A DNA stretch of 34,427 bases from NCBI GenBank assembly GCA_040387095.1, contig JAZKEJ010000015.1, positions 1 through 34,427 on the forward strand, written 5' to 3'. The notes under the pieces are model-generated. The model was not told where the DNA came from, searched no databases, and saw only the letters and a list, made by a program, of their open reading frames with translations. Both the position numbers and the translations under genes were made by a program. Source of the DNA: Methylotenera_A sp040387095 (GTDB lineage: Bacteria; Pseudomonadota; Gammaproteobacteria; Burkholderiales; Methylophilaceae). Below, one piece after another: positions 16,466 through 24,163 of this stretch (positions are counted from its first letter, which is position 1; each line of letters begins with the position of its first letter).

Positions 16466-18142
16466 TTATGAGCCTAGCCTTTCCATTTTAATTTCGATAC
16501 TGACCCAATCACGCTGTTTTTGCAGCAATACACCAGCTTGAACAAGTTTATCTTTACCGTCCACGTGAATTACGTACTGACTGCCGCGCTTATACTTGTT
16601 TCTAGGTATAACCAACGAGGATTTATGTTTCAAAGCGTTTGCATTGGTAATCAGCATGCCAGAAAATGCATCTAACTGGCTGAAACTCACTTGATCGTCA
16701 TCAACAAAATAGCCATGTGCTTCTGTTTCTTTATCCGCATCAACACGGGCGACTTTAATCGACTCTGCCGTTCCGCCCAACAGTGCAAAACCAGCTCTGT
16801 AAGTGCCATTTATCTGCTTACGCACACTTTTTATTTCAGCAATGATTAACCTATCTTTGCTATTAATAGTGGTGTAGCCGACTAGTTGACCTGGCTCTAT
16901 CCAATCACTGATTTCTTTACCTAAATCCACAGCAAACCCGTCTTTACTTTCGTCCACCATCCACCAGTTTTCACTGCCAACACGATGATAACTAATGCCT
17001 GAAGAGAGGTTATTTTTGCGCTGCTGAGCCAGCTTATAATTAAACTTAATCTGCTGGTTATCCTCAACATTATTCAGTATCAAATTAGCGCTAATCGTAG
17101 CAAGGCGTATGCATATATCATCCAGGCCATGACTCACATTCAGCAACTGGCTATTTTTATGTCGCGTCGCTCTTCTGCGCTGACGTTCAAAGCCGTCAAC
17201 ACACCATTCTGCACGTAGTTTTTTAAACAGTTTAACCACTACCGATGTTGGTGCAACTTTATCTAAACCAAATTCTGTTAACGGCTTTTGTGTGGCAACC
17301 GCACATAAATAGGCTTCAATCCTATCCACAATACGGGTTGTTTTCCAAAAGCGATAATCCGCATATTTTTCAACTGCACGGATTCGCTCTGGGCCTTTGT
17401 CAGCTTCTAAATTGATAAAAAACTGTACTTTATCTTGACGATATCGATTCAAAATTAATGGATTGGACGCCCAAATCTTTAGTATTTGTTCGGCTAATTG
17501 AATCTGCAAACGGCTGTAATGACCTTTATGCAAAGTATCCATCATAAAACCTTGTTTTAAAATGGTCGCAATGCTGGTTTCTTTTCGATGAAAGCTATAC
17601 AAGAATAAATTTTTGTTCATCATCGCCAGATTTTCAGCAAGTCTGATGACATTATGAACAGTCGACCACATGCCAGATGGCGCTGGCTGATCGTCGAAAT
17701 AACGCCATTTCGCCATGGTAAAAGCCGCATTCAATAAACGACATAAAATCAAATTGATTTTATCTTCAGCCAAAACAACTTTGCCCTGACTTTGGTAGCA
17801 GGCCAGAAACTGAGTGTACGCTACGTACAATTGTCGATAATACAAGTAAGCGGCATTGTAAATATTGTTCTCTGCCTTTTTGTTAATTCTCAATACAGTC
17901 AGATACTTATGCGTTTCTTTCTTAGCGTAAAGATTGGTGTTTTTATCAATTTGCAGTACTAATTCGATTTTATATTCGGCATCTTCCATCGAATCAAATT
18001 GGATTTTAGATAGTTGCTGTCTGGTTTCTATCAGCACGTCCAGCTCGGCCATTGCTGGCAAAGTGTTTAACCAGCCAAGCGTTTTCTGCATATCTTGCTG
18101 CTGAAAAATCGACTGAATTTTGTTTATAAACACTGACAACAT
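16466..18142 (-). CDS. Large protein with PilZ-like motifs, function unknown
   Basis: A 558-residue cytosolic protein that I cannot assign to a named family. Residues 1-310 are largely helical with many aromatic and Leu repeats, with no signal peptide or membrane helix. At 322-327 there is RRRATR, containing RxxxR. At 397-402 DESKDG fits the D/NxSxxG motif, in the context WWMVDESKDGFAVDLG, followed by beta-rich sequence to about residue 455 and a further beta-rich tail. This pair of motifs is the c-di-GMP signature of PilZ domains, though here the two are about 70 residues apart, more than usual. A degenerate PilZ domain fused to a helical region is the best guess. It stands between lolC and the divergent ribE. 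Confidence 0.6.
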   Translation of the reverse strand: MLSVFINKIQSIFQQQDMQKTLGWLNTLPAMAELDVLIETRQQLSKIQFDSMEDAEYKIELVLQIDKNTNLYAKKETHKYLTVLRINKKAENNIYNAAYLYYRQLYVAYTQFLACYQSQGKVVLAEDKINLILCRLLNAAFTMAKWRYFDDQPAPSGMWSTVHNVIRLAENLAMMNKNLFLYSFHRKETSIATILKQGFMMDTLHKGHYSRLQIQLAEQILKIWASNPLILNRYRQDKVQFFINLEADKGPERIRAVEKYADYRFWKTTRIVDRIEAYLCAVATQKPLTEFGLDKVAPTSVVVKLFKKLRAEWCVDGFERQRRRATRHKNSQLLNVSHGLDDICIRLATISANLILNNVEDNQQIKFNYKLAQQRKNNLSSGISYHRVGSENWWMVDESKDGFAVDLGKEISDWIEPGQLVGYTTINSKDRLIIAEIKSVRKQINGTYRAGFALLGGTAESIKVARVDADKETEAHGYFVDDDQVSFSQLDAFSGMLITNANALKHKSSLVIPRNKYKRGSQYVIHVDGKDKLVQAGVLLQKQRDWVSIEIKMERLGS

Positions 18143-18272
18143 ATTGCAAACCTAACTGACTGTAAAATGACTTAAATGAGCTATTTGCAAAATGCGTACC
18201 AATGTTAAATTGTTTTTTCAGATTTGAATAATATTAAATAATACTGGTTGTTAACCGTTAGTTAAACTGAAC

Positions 18273-18288
18273 TGTTAAAATAATGAGA
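18273..18288 (+). promoter_or_regulatory. Extended -10 element immediately before ribE
   Basis: TGTTAAAAT at 18273-18281 fits an extended -10 (TGn then TAAAAT). The ribE ATG begins at 18288, seven bases after the -10, which is where transcription would be expected to start. No Shine-Dalgarno sequence is visible and the -35 region is weak (TTAACC at 18251-18256). The 12-mer TGTTAAAATAAT here recurs exactly before yqgE at 20144-20155. A leaderless ribE mRNA is the simplest reading, but the transcription start is unproven. Confidence 0.5.
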
Positions 18289-18899
18289 TGTTTACAGGAA
18301 TTATTCAAGCAGTAGGCCAGATTGAATCATCAACCAAAGTGGGTGATGATATGCAGTTAGTGATTTACGCCCAAAATTTAAGCTTAAACGATGTAACTGT
18401 TGGTGACAGTATTGCCGTTAATGGCGTTTGTTTAACAGTTACCGAAAAATCTCATGCCCATTTTCATGTCCATGTTTCATTAGAAACGCTTAAAGTAACC
18501 GTTGGTCTGGACCAGCCACAATCCGTTAACTTGGAAAAGGCTCTGCGTTTAAATGACAGGCTTGGTGGTCATTTGGTGAGCGGTCACGTGGATGGTGTCG
18601 GTGTCGTCGAATCTTTTACTGATTTGGGCGATTGCTGGACTTTAACCGTTAAAGCGCCAAACGCGCTATCCAAATATATCGCCAAAAAAGGCTCAATCTG
18701 TGTCGACGGCGTCAGCCTAACGGTGAATAGTGTTGAAAAAGATGCGTTTAGTATGAATATTATCCCACACACTTTACAACACACGACCTTTCACCAGCTT
18801 AGCGCAGGCAGCCGCGTGAATCTAGAGATTGACCAAATTGCGCGCTATGTTGAGCGCATGACAGAATGGACAGAAGAACAAAGTGAAGAGGCCAAATAA
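18288..18899 (+). CDS. ribE: Riboflavin synthase, alpha subunit
   Basis: Dismutates two 6,7-dimethyl-8-ribityllumazine molecules to riboflavin and a pyrimidinedione, the last step of riboflavin synthesis, as a cytosolic trimer. The 203 residues contain two lumazine-binding repeats. The invariant N-terminus MFTGIIQAVGQI fixes the start at 18288. VGDSIAVNGVCLTV marks repeat one, GGHLVSGHVDGVG the link, and SICVDGVSLTVNSV repeat two, ending NLEIDQIARYVERM. The stop overlaps the ribBA start by one base (TAATG), giving coupling. No FMN riboswitch was recognisable in the 145 bp upstream. Confidence 0.96.
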   Translation: MFTGIIQAVGQIESSTKVGDDMQLVIYAQNLSLNDVTVGDSIAVNGVCLTVTEKSHAHFHVHVSLETLKVTVGLDQPQSVNLEKALRLNDRLGGHLVSGHVDGVGVVESFTDLGDCWTLTVKAPNALSKYIAKKGSICVDGVSLTVNSVEKDAFSMNIIPHTLQHTTFHQLSAGSRVNLEIDQIARYVERMTEWTEEQSEEAK

Positions 18900-19999
18900 T
18901 GCCATTAAAATCCATTAGCCCCATCACCGAAATTATTGCCGATATTAAAGCCGGTAAAGTTGTTATTTTAGTCGATGATGAAAACCGCGAAAATGAGGGT
19001 GATTTTGTCATTGCGGCAGAATTTGCAACCGCAGAACATATTAACTTTATGGCGAAATATGGTCGTGGACTCATCTGCTTAACTTTAACCGAAGCGCGTT
19101 GCAGACAACTCAATTTGCCGCCAATGGTGCAAAAAAACGGTACACGTTTAGGGACTAATTTCACCGTTTCAATCGAAGCCGCTTCAGGTGTGACCACCGG
19201 CATTTCTGCCAAAGACCGTTCTACGACAATTAAGGCTGCTGTTGCCAAAAATGCAGATTCAAAAAGCATTATTAGCCCAGGACATATTTTTCCATTGACC
19301 GCATTAAATGGCGGCGTTTTAGTTCGGGCAGGACACACTGAAGCAGGTTGCGATTTAGCGGCATTAGCTGGCTTGGAGCCAGCAGCAGTCATCTGTGAGA
19401 TTTTAAAAGATGATGGCGAAATGGCGCGGTTGCCTGATTTAGTCGAAATTGCACAGCAACACGGCATTAAAATCGGCTCGATTGCGGATTTAATTCATTA
19501 TAGAAGTGAAAACGAGAGACTGATCGAACGCGCTGCAGAACGTAGCATCAACACGCCCTATGGCCCAATGCGTTTAGTCGCTTATTCTGACAAAATTGCC
19601 AACGAAACACATTTGGCTTTGGTGAAAGGCGAGCCTTCTGCCGAGAAAGAAACTTTGGTGCGTGTGCACGAGCCACTATCTGTTTTTGATTTACTGGACA
19701 GCACCTGCTGTACACATAGCTGGAACATGCTACAAGCCATGCAAGCGGTATCCAAATCGGCATGTGGTGTGATTGTGTTATTGCACCATAGCGAAAGTGC
19801 GGCTGATTTGGTAGAGCGGATTAATCATGCAGACGAACCTATCCGCTATAATCAAGAGCTACGTACTTACGGCATTGGCTCACAGATTTTACTGGATTTA
19901 GGTGTGCGTAAAATGCGCTTAATGGCAAAACCACGCAAAATGCCTAGCATGATAGGATTTGGGCTGGAAATTACAGGATACTTAGAATTTGAAATATAG
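18899..19999 (+). CDS. ribBA: DHBP synthase with degenerate GTP cyclohydrolase II domain
   Basis: A 366-residue fusion. The N-terminal half (about 1-205) is 3,4-dihydroxy-2-butanone 4-phosphate synthase. It converts ribulose 5-phosphate to the four-carbon riboflavin precursor and keeps DDENRENEGDFVIAAE, GLICLTLTEAR, the STTIKAAV segment, PGHIFPL and GHTEAGCDLA. The C-terminal half aligns with GTP cyclohydrolase II, ending RTYGIGSQILLDLGVRKMRL. It has lost the zinc motif (C-x-TGD and RCDCG become EPLSVFD and STCCTHSW) and the RQEGRGIGL segment. GTP hydrolysis by this half is therefore unlikely; a separate ribA is expected elsewhere. Such RibBA proteins are common in betaproteobacteria. It starts inside the ribE stop. 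Confidence 0.93.
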   Translation: MPLKSISPITEIIADIKAGKVVILVDDENRENEGDFVIAAEFATAEHINFMAKYGRGLICLTLTEARCRQLNLPPMVQKNGTRLGTNFTVSIEAASGVTTGISAKDRSTTIKAAVAKNADSKSIISPGHIFPLTALNGGVLVRAGHTEAGCDLAALAGLEPAAVICEILKDDGEMARLPDLVEIAQQHGIKIGSIADLIHYRSENERLIERAAERSINTPYGPMRLVAYSDKIANETHLALVKGEPSAEKETLVRVHEPLSVFDLLDSTCCTHSWNMLQAMQAVSKSACGVIVLLHHSESAADLVERINHADEPIRYNQELRTYGIGSQILLDLGVRKMRLMAKPRKMPSMIGFGLEITGYLEFEI

Positions 20000-20011
20000 G
20001 AATTTGAAATA
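19985..20011 (+). repeat. Tandem repeat across the ribBA stop codon
   Basis: GAATTTGAAATA occurs at 19985-19996 and 20000-20011, a 15-base period that spans the ribBA stop (TAG at 19997-19999). A third, decayed unit (AGAATCTAAATA) follows. It looks like a small duplication by replication slippage. If the first copy once carried no stop, it may have changed the C-terminus, which ends in LEFEI. Confidence 0.5.
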
Positions 20012-20062
20012 CTAGAATCTAAATACAAAAACCTTAAGCACAGAAATCTGCAGTAGTAAATT

Positions 20063-20098
20063 CTGAAATATTAATGCTGAAAAGCATTCAGTATTCAG
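20063..20098 (+). terminator. Hairpin with GAAA loop between ribBA and yqgE
   Basis: AATGCT (20073-20078) pairs with AGCATT (20083-20088) around a GAAA loop. The outer arms CTGAA (20063-20067) and TTCAG (20094-20098) also pair, so the imperfect hairpin spans 36 bases. There is no T-tract after it, so a Rho-independent terminator is unlikely. It may protect or process the 3' end of the riboflavin transcript. The rest of the 161-bp gap contains only the tandem repeat and the yqgE promoter. Confidence 0.4.
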
Positions 20099-20143
20099 CC
20101 GCCGATTACCAGCTTAAGTATTTGATTGCTTTACAATAATTCG

Positions 20144-20161
20144 TGTTAAAATAATTACCAT
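20144..20161 (+). promoter_or_regulatory. Extended -10 element immediately before yqgE
   Basis: TGTTAAAAT at 20144-20152 fits an extended -10, and TTGATT at 20122-20127 or TTGCTT at 20126-20131 are possible but poorly spaced -35 elements. The TTG start of yqgE begins at 20161, nine bases after the -10, and no Shine-Dalgarno sequence is present. The 12-mer TGTTAAAATAAT is identical to the one before ribE. This suggests that the yqgE-ruvX-pyrRBC' transcript begins at or very near its first codon. Confidence 0.45.
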
Positions 20162-20736
20162 TGGAAAATATTAATCTCACAGGTCAGTTCCTCATTGCGA
20201 TGCCCGCCATGACAGACCCTTATTTTTCTAAAACCATCATTTATGTCTGCACACACAATCAAGATGGCGCAATGGGTGTTATCGTCAATCGTGCAACTGA
20301 CATTACCCTTAACGATTTATTTGAACAAATCAAACTCGATTCAGATTCATCTGCGCTACTTGAAAAAACCGTGTATTACGGCGGCCCAGTACAAATTGAC
20401 CGTGGCTTTATCCTGCACACACCCCAAATAGAATACAACTCCACTATCCTGGTGAATAACACAATTGCACTCACCACATCTAAAGATATTTTAGAGGCAA
20501 CAGCAAAAGACAATGGCCCCGAAAAAATGCTGGTTGCGCTGGGTTACGCAGGCTGGACACCGGGCCAGCTAGAAGAAGAAATGCTTAAAAATGCATGGTT
20601 AAGTTTAGATACAAATAATATTCACGATATTCATGCACTCATTTTTGACGCGCCCAATACTGAAAAATTTGACCTGGCCATGCAGTTAATGGGGCTTAAT
20701 CTGGCTAACTTATCGCATAACGCCGGACACGCTTAG
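20161..20736 (+). CDS. yqgE: YqgE/AlgH family protein
   Basis: A 191-residue protein of the UPF0301 (YqgE/AlgH) family. It is named from the Pseudomonas alginate regulator, but its biochemical role is unknown. The N-terminus NLTGQFLIAMPAMTDPYFSK, the segment GVIVNRATDITLNDLF and the block VYYGGPVQIDRGFILH are diagnostic, as is ALGYAGWTPGQLEEE. The TTG at 20161 is chosen because the family's conserved NLT-x-FLIAMP begins just after it; the next ATG would remove that strand. It is the first gene of yqgE-ruvX-pyrR-pyrB-pyrC', an order also known in pseudomonads, and its stop abuts the ruvX start. Confidence 0.94.
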   Translation: MENINLTGQFLIAMPAMTDPYFSKTIIYVCTHNQDGAMGVIVNRATDITLNDLFEQIKLDSDSSALLEKTVYYGGPVQIDRGFILHTPQIEYNSTILVNNTIALTTSKDILEATAKDNGPEKMLVALGYAGWTPGQLEEEMLKNAWLSLDTNNIHDIHALIFDAPNTEKFDLAMQLMGLNLANLSHNAGHA

Positions 20737-21225
20737 ATGATACAAAATATCACATCTAAAAATAGCTTAAATCAAAGCCATTTGCCGATTTTAGAGCGCA
20801 AATATCCAGAAATCACAGGCACAATACTCGGTTTTGATTTTGGTGAAAAACGCATTGGTATTGCGGTGGGCGAAACGCTATTAAAAGTAGCGCATGCACT
20901 TACGACGATTGAATCTGAAACCAATGATGCGCGTTTTAACTTAATCGCTAAACTTATTGAGGAATGGCGCCCTAGCTTGTTAATTGTCGGCTTGCCAACC
21001 CACATGGATGGTAACGCGCACCTGATGACTGGCTTGGCTAAAAAATTTGCGCAACGGCTGGAAGGCCGTTTTAATTTACCTGTGATGATGATAGATGAAC
21101 GCTTAAGTTCGGCTGAGGCAACAGAAAACTTGAATGCGGCAGGGATTAAGGCTGCAAAACAAAAGACTTTCATCGACGCAGTCGCCGCACAAACCATATT
21201 ACAATCGTATTTTGATAGGCTTTAA
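20737..21225 (+). CDS. ruvX: Putative Holliday junction resolvase RuvX/YqgF
   Basis: An RNase H-fold nuclease; in E. coli the homologue is linked to 16S rRNA 5' processing and in other bacteria to Holliday junction cleavage. The conserved acidic motif ILGFDFGEKRIGIAVGE, then LLIVGLPTHMDG and MIDERLSSAEA, and the final D in FIDAVAAQTIL are all present. At 162 residues it carries about 28 extra residues before the first strand compared with the short form. The ATG directly abuts the yqgE stop (TAGATG), which favours this start through coupling. An in-frame TTG at 20782 has no ribosome binding site and would shorten the extension. Confidence 0.93.
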   Translation: MIQNITSKNSLNQSHLPILERKYPEITGTILGFDFGEKRIGIAVGETLLKVAHALTTIESETNDARFNLIAKLIEEWRPSLLIVGLPTHMDGNAHLMTGLAKKFAQRLEGRFNLPVMMIDERLSSAEATENLNAAGIKAAKQKTFIDAVAAQTILQSYFDRL

Positions 21226-21266
21226 AACCCACAATTAATTAAACAAATTGAACAAAAATATTCACT

Positions 21267-21797
21267 ATGCAATTACCGAATCCTGAAAAACTATTAAGTG
21301 ATATTACTGCCAAGATCCAAACGCAATTAACACTCATTGATTGCGTCGAAAGCTGTGCTTTAATCGGCATTCACAGTGGCGGCGTGTGGCTTATGCAACG
21401 CATTTTAGAATCATTAAAATTAGATATTCCTTTCGGCACGCTGGATGCCGCGCTGTACCGCGACGACTACGCGCAGCGAGGCCTTAAAGCGCAATCCAAA
21501 CCATCCAATATCGCGTTTAATGTGCAAGACAAGCATCTTATTTTGATTGATGATATTTTTTATACGGGCCGTACTACGCGCGCCGCGATGAATGAATTAT
21601 TTGATTACGGCAGACCAGCCAGTATCACGCTGGCAGTTTTAATTAACCGCGGTGGCGCGGAGCTGCCTATTTCACCTAACATTGTCGGGGCGGAAATTTT
21701 ACTTAAGCCAATGCAAAGTTTACAGCTATCGCAAGATACTAAAGGTAAATTACACCTTAGCTTAGAGGATGATAGTTCTGAGGCTGACAATGTATAA
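21267..21797 (+). CDS. pyrR: PyrR family uracil phosphoribosyltransferase/regulator
   Basis: A type I phosphoribosyltransferase of the PyrR group, 176 residues. The PRPP loop LILIDDIFYTGRTTRAAMNEL (quoted in part; core near residue 95) and the N-terminal LIGIHSGGVWLMQRI are characteristic, and TLDAALYRDDYAQRG is the PyrR hood segment. In Bacillus, PyrR binds pyr mRNA to attenuate transcription. In Gram-negative pyrR-pyrB-pyrC' clusters the regulatory role is less certain, and I saw no attenuator hairpin in the 41 bases upstream. Its 3' end overlaps pyrB by eight bases. The ATG lacks a clear Shine-Dalgarno sequence. Confidence 0.9.
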   Translation: MQLPNPEKLLSDITAKIQTQLTLIDCVESCALIGIHSGGVWLMQRILESLKLDIPFGTLDAALYRDDYAQRGLKAQSKPSNIAFNVQDKHLILIDDIFYTGRTTRAAMNELFDYGRPASITLAVLINRGGAELPISPNIVGAEILLKPMQSLQLSQDTKGKLHLSLEDDSSEADNV

Positions 21798-22758
21798 CCC
21801 GCAACTAGACTCCGACGGCAATCTTAAGCACTTACTCACCATCGAAGGCTTGCCCAAACGCATACTCAACCAGATATTAGACACCGCCGAAACTTTTGTT
21901 GGTGTGGCTGAGCGCGATATTAAAAAAGTGCCTTTATTGCGTGGAAAAACTGTATGCAATATTTTCTTTGAAAACAGTACGCGCACACGCACTACATTTG
22001 AAATCGCCGCCAAAAGACTATCTGCCGATGTGATTAACCTGAGTGTTGGCACATCCAGCCAGTCCAAAGGCGAAACCATTTTAGATACCGTGGATAATTT
22101 AATTGCCATGCATGCGGATATGTTTGTGGTGCGCCACAGCCAGAGCGGCGCGGCGCATTTTATTGCGCAACATGTGCCAGATAACATCAGTGTGATCAAC
22201 GCTGGCGATGGTCGCCATGCGCATCCAACGCAAGGATTATTGGATGTGTTTACCATTCGTCGCTATAAGCCTGATATGCATAATTTGCGTGTTGCTTTGG
22301 TGGGCGATGTGTTGCACTCCCGCGTGGCAAGAAGTGAAATTCATGCATTAACAACACTTGGTGTGCCAGAAGTGCGGGTGATTGCCCCTAAAACCTTACT
22401 ACCGACTGATGTTGAAAAACTTGGCGTGCAAGTGTTTCATGATATGAAAGCTGGATTAAAAGATGTCGATGTCATCATGATGCTACGCTTGCAAAACGAG
22501 CGTATGAATGGCGCGATGTTGCCATCAGCACAAGAGTACTTTAAAACGTTTGGATTAACCCAAGAAAAACTTAAATTAGCAAAACCTGATGCAATCGTCA
22601 TGCATCCTGGCCCAATGAATCGCGGGGTAGAAATTGACTCGTGCGTAGCGGACGGCAAACAATCTGTGATATTGCCGCAAGTGACATATGGTATCGCAGT
22701 GCGAATGGCTGTCATGGCAATGCTGGGTGGCGGACAAAACAGTGGGGATAATGCATGA
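21790..22758 (+). CDS. pyrB: Aspartate carbamoyltransferase catalytic subunit
   Basis: Condenses carbamoyl phosphate with aspartate, the first committed step of pyrimidine synthesis. The protein has 322 residues from the ATG at 21790, chosen over an upstream in-frame GTG/ATT region. GAGG at 21780-21783 is six bases before it, and homologues begin near MYNPQLDSDGNLKHLL. The carbamoyl phosphate loop FFENSTRTRTTFE, the lysine-bearing GTSSQSKGETILDT, HPTQGLLDVFTI and the C-terminal MHPGPMNRGVEI are intact. It overlaps pyrR by eight bases and pyrC' by four (ATGA). The neighbouring inactive PyrC homologue suggests a Pseudomonas-type dodecameric ATCase. Confidence 0.96.
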   Translation: MYNPQLDSDGNLKHLLTIEGLPKRILNQILDTAETFVGVAERDIKKVPLLRGKTVCNIFFENSTRTRTTFEIAAKRLSADVINLSVGTSSQSKGETILDTVDNLIAMHADMFVVRHSQSGAAHFIAQHVPDNISVINAGDGRHAHPTQGLLDVFTIRRYKPDMHNLRVALVGDVLHSRVARSEIHALTTLGVPEVRVIAPKTLLPTDVEKLGVQVFHDMKAGLKDVDVIMMLRLQNERMNGAMLPSAQEYFKTFGLTQEKLKLAKPDAIVMHPGPMNRGVEIDSCVADGKQSVILPQVTYGIAVRMAVMAMLGGGQNSGDNA

Positions 22759-24035
22759 AAATTCACATAAAAAATGGTCATGTAATTGACCCTAAAAATA
22801 AAATTGATGCCAAATATGATGTTTATATTGCTGCTGGGAAAATTGTTGGCATTCAACATGCGCCCAATGACTTTATTGCCAACCAAACTATTGATGCCAC
22901 AGATTTAATCGTAAGCCCAGGTTTTGTGGATTTGAGTGCAAGATTGCGTGAACCTAGCGCTGAGTACACGGCCACTCTAGTAAGCGAATTACATGCCGCT
23001 GCCGCGGGCGGTGTCACCAGCCTAGCTTGCACGCCAGATACACAGCCGGTTCTGGATGAGCCAGGACTGGTTGAAATGTTGAAATATCGTGCCAAGCAAT
23101 TAAATTTAGCGCACGTTTACCCACTGGGTGCGTTAACCCAAAAATTAGAAGGCAAACTGCTGACTGAAATGTGCAGGCTGACTGAAGCAGGTTGTGTGGG
23201 CTTTAGTCAGGCTGACAATGCGATTATCGACACGCAAGTATTATGGCGTGCCTGCGAATATGCAGCCACTTTTGGCTACACGCTGTTTTTACGTGCCGAG
23301 GATGATTATCTCGCGAAAAATGGTGTAGCACACGATGGCGAAGTGGCAAGCAGATTAGGCTTAAAAGGCATTCCTGCTGCAGCTGAATGTTTAGCAATTG
23401 CCAGCATTCTGCGCATCGCGCGCGAAACAAACACCAAAATACACCTGTGTCGATTATCGACTGCCGAAGGGGTTAACCTTGTACGCGAAGCAAAAAAACA
23501 AGGCGTACATGTTACTGCTGATGTGAGCGCGCAACACTTACACTTAACTGATGTTGATATTGGCTTTTTCAACACACATACCCATTTAAAACCGCCACTT
23601 CGCAGCTTGCGAGACAAAGACGCATTATGTCTTGGATTAAAAGACGGCACGATTGATGCCGTTTGCTCTGACCATACACCGGTGAACGATGATGCCAAGT
23701 TATTACCTTTTGCTGAGTCAGAAGCCGGCGCAACAGGCCTTGAGCTATTATTACCGCTTGCCCTTAAATGGGCAGAAAATCAAAAATTAAGCATCTCAGA
23801 AGCTATTGCTAAAATCACTTATCTGCCTGCAAGCATATTGGGCATTAACAGCGGCGATTTATCCACAGGCAGCGATGCAGATATTGCGATCTTCGATCCA
23901 GAAAAAATCTGGAAAGTCACGCCAAGCCAATTAAAAAGTCATGGTAAAAATACACCATTTTTGGGCTTAGAAATGCTAGGGAAAGTGCAATACACCCTAT
24001 TACATGGGCAAATCACTTATCAAGACTCGCAATAA
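22755..24035 (+). CDS. pyrC': Dihydroorotase-like protein lacking metal ligands (PyrC')
   Basis: A 426-residue member of the type I dihydroorotase family that has probably lost catalysis. The canonical metal motif D-x-H-x-H-x-R reads D59-L-S61-A-R63-L-R65, so both histidines are replaced. The later metal histidine of the HxCHxST segment is also altered (IHLCRLSTAEG). The aspartate in CSDHTPVNDDAK remains. In Pseudomonas putida the same gene position encodes an inactive PyrC' needed to assemble active ATCase with PyrB. By analogy this protein is probably structural, and an active dihydroorotase should be encoded elsewhere. The start ATG overlaps pyrB by four bases. Confidence 0.9.
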   Translation: MKIHIKNGHVIDPKNKIDAKYDVYIAAGKIVGIQHAPNDFIANQTIDATDLIVSPGFVDLSARLREPSAEYTATLVSELHAAAAGGVTSLACTPDTQPVLDEPGLVEMLKYRAKQLNLAHVYPLGALTQKLEGKLLTEMCRLTEAGCVGFSQADNAIIDTQVLWRACEYAATFGYTLFLRAEDDYLAKNGVAHDGEVASRLGLKGIPAAAECLAIASILRIARETNTKIHLCRLSTAEGVNLVREAKKQGVHVTADVSAQHLHLTDVDIGFFNTHTHLKPPLRSLRDKDALCLGLKDGTIDAVCSDHTPVNDDAKLLPFAESEAGATGLELLLPLALKWAENQKLSISEAIAKITYLPASILGINSGDLSTGSDADIAIFDPEKIWKVTPSQLKSHGKNTPFLGLEMLGKVQYTLLHGQITYQDSQ

Positions 24036-24062
24036 AACGAAGACATGAATAACTTGAGCCAC

Positions 24063-24091
24063 TTGACGTTTTAATAAAAGGCGCCGATAGT
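24063..24091 (+). promoter_or_regulatory. Possible promoter for the HhH/OmpA unit
   Basis: TTGACG at 24063-24068 is a good -35 and is followed, 17 bases later, by GATAGT at 24086-24091, a weak -10 (four of six). It lies in the 128-bp gap after pyrC', with a leader of about 65 bases before the next gene. That gene has a strong GGGGAG ribosome binding site at 24153-24158. The pair would make the next two genes a separate transcript. Confidence 0.35.
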
Positions 24092-24163
24092 GACAAGAAT
24101 GTAGGCTATTTTTAGTGTTAATTAAGTGCTTGTATCGATTCATCATTTTATTGGGGAGTAATA

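Noticed and set aside
18143..18287. FMN riboswitch before ribE
   Set aside because: The 145-bp gap is AT-rich, lacks the conserved GC-rich helices of the RFN element, and the -10 box lies next to the ATG, leaving no room for a leader.
21226..21266. PyrR-responsive attenuator before pyrR
   Set aside because: Only 41 bases separate ruvX and pyrR and no anti-terminator/terminator hairpin pair could be drawn.
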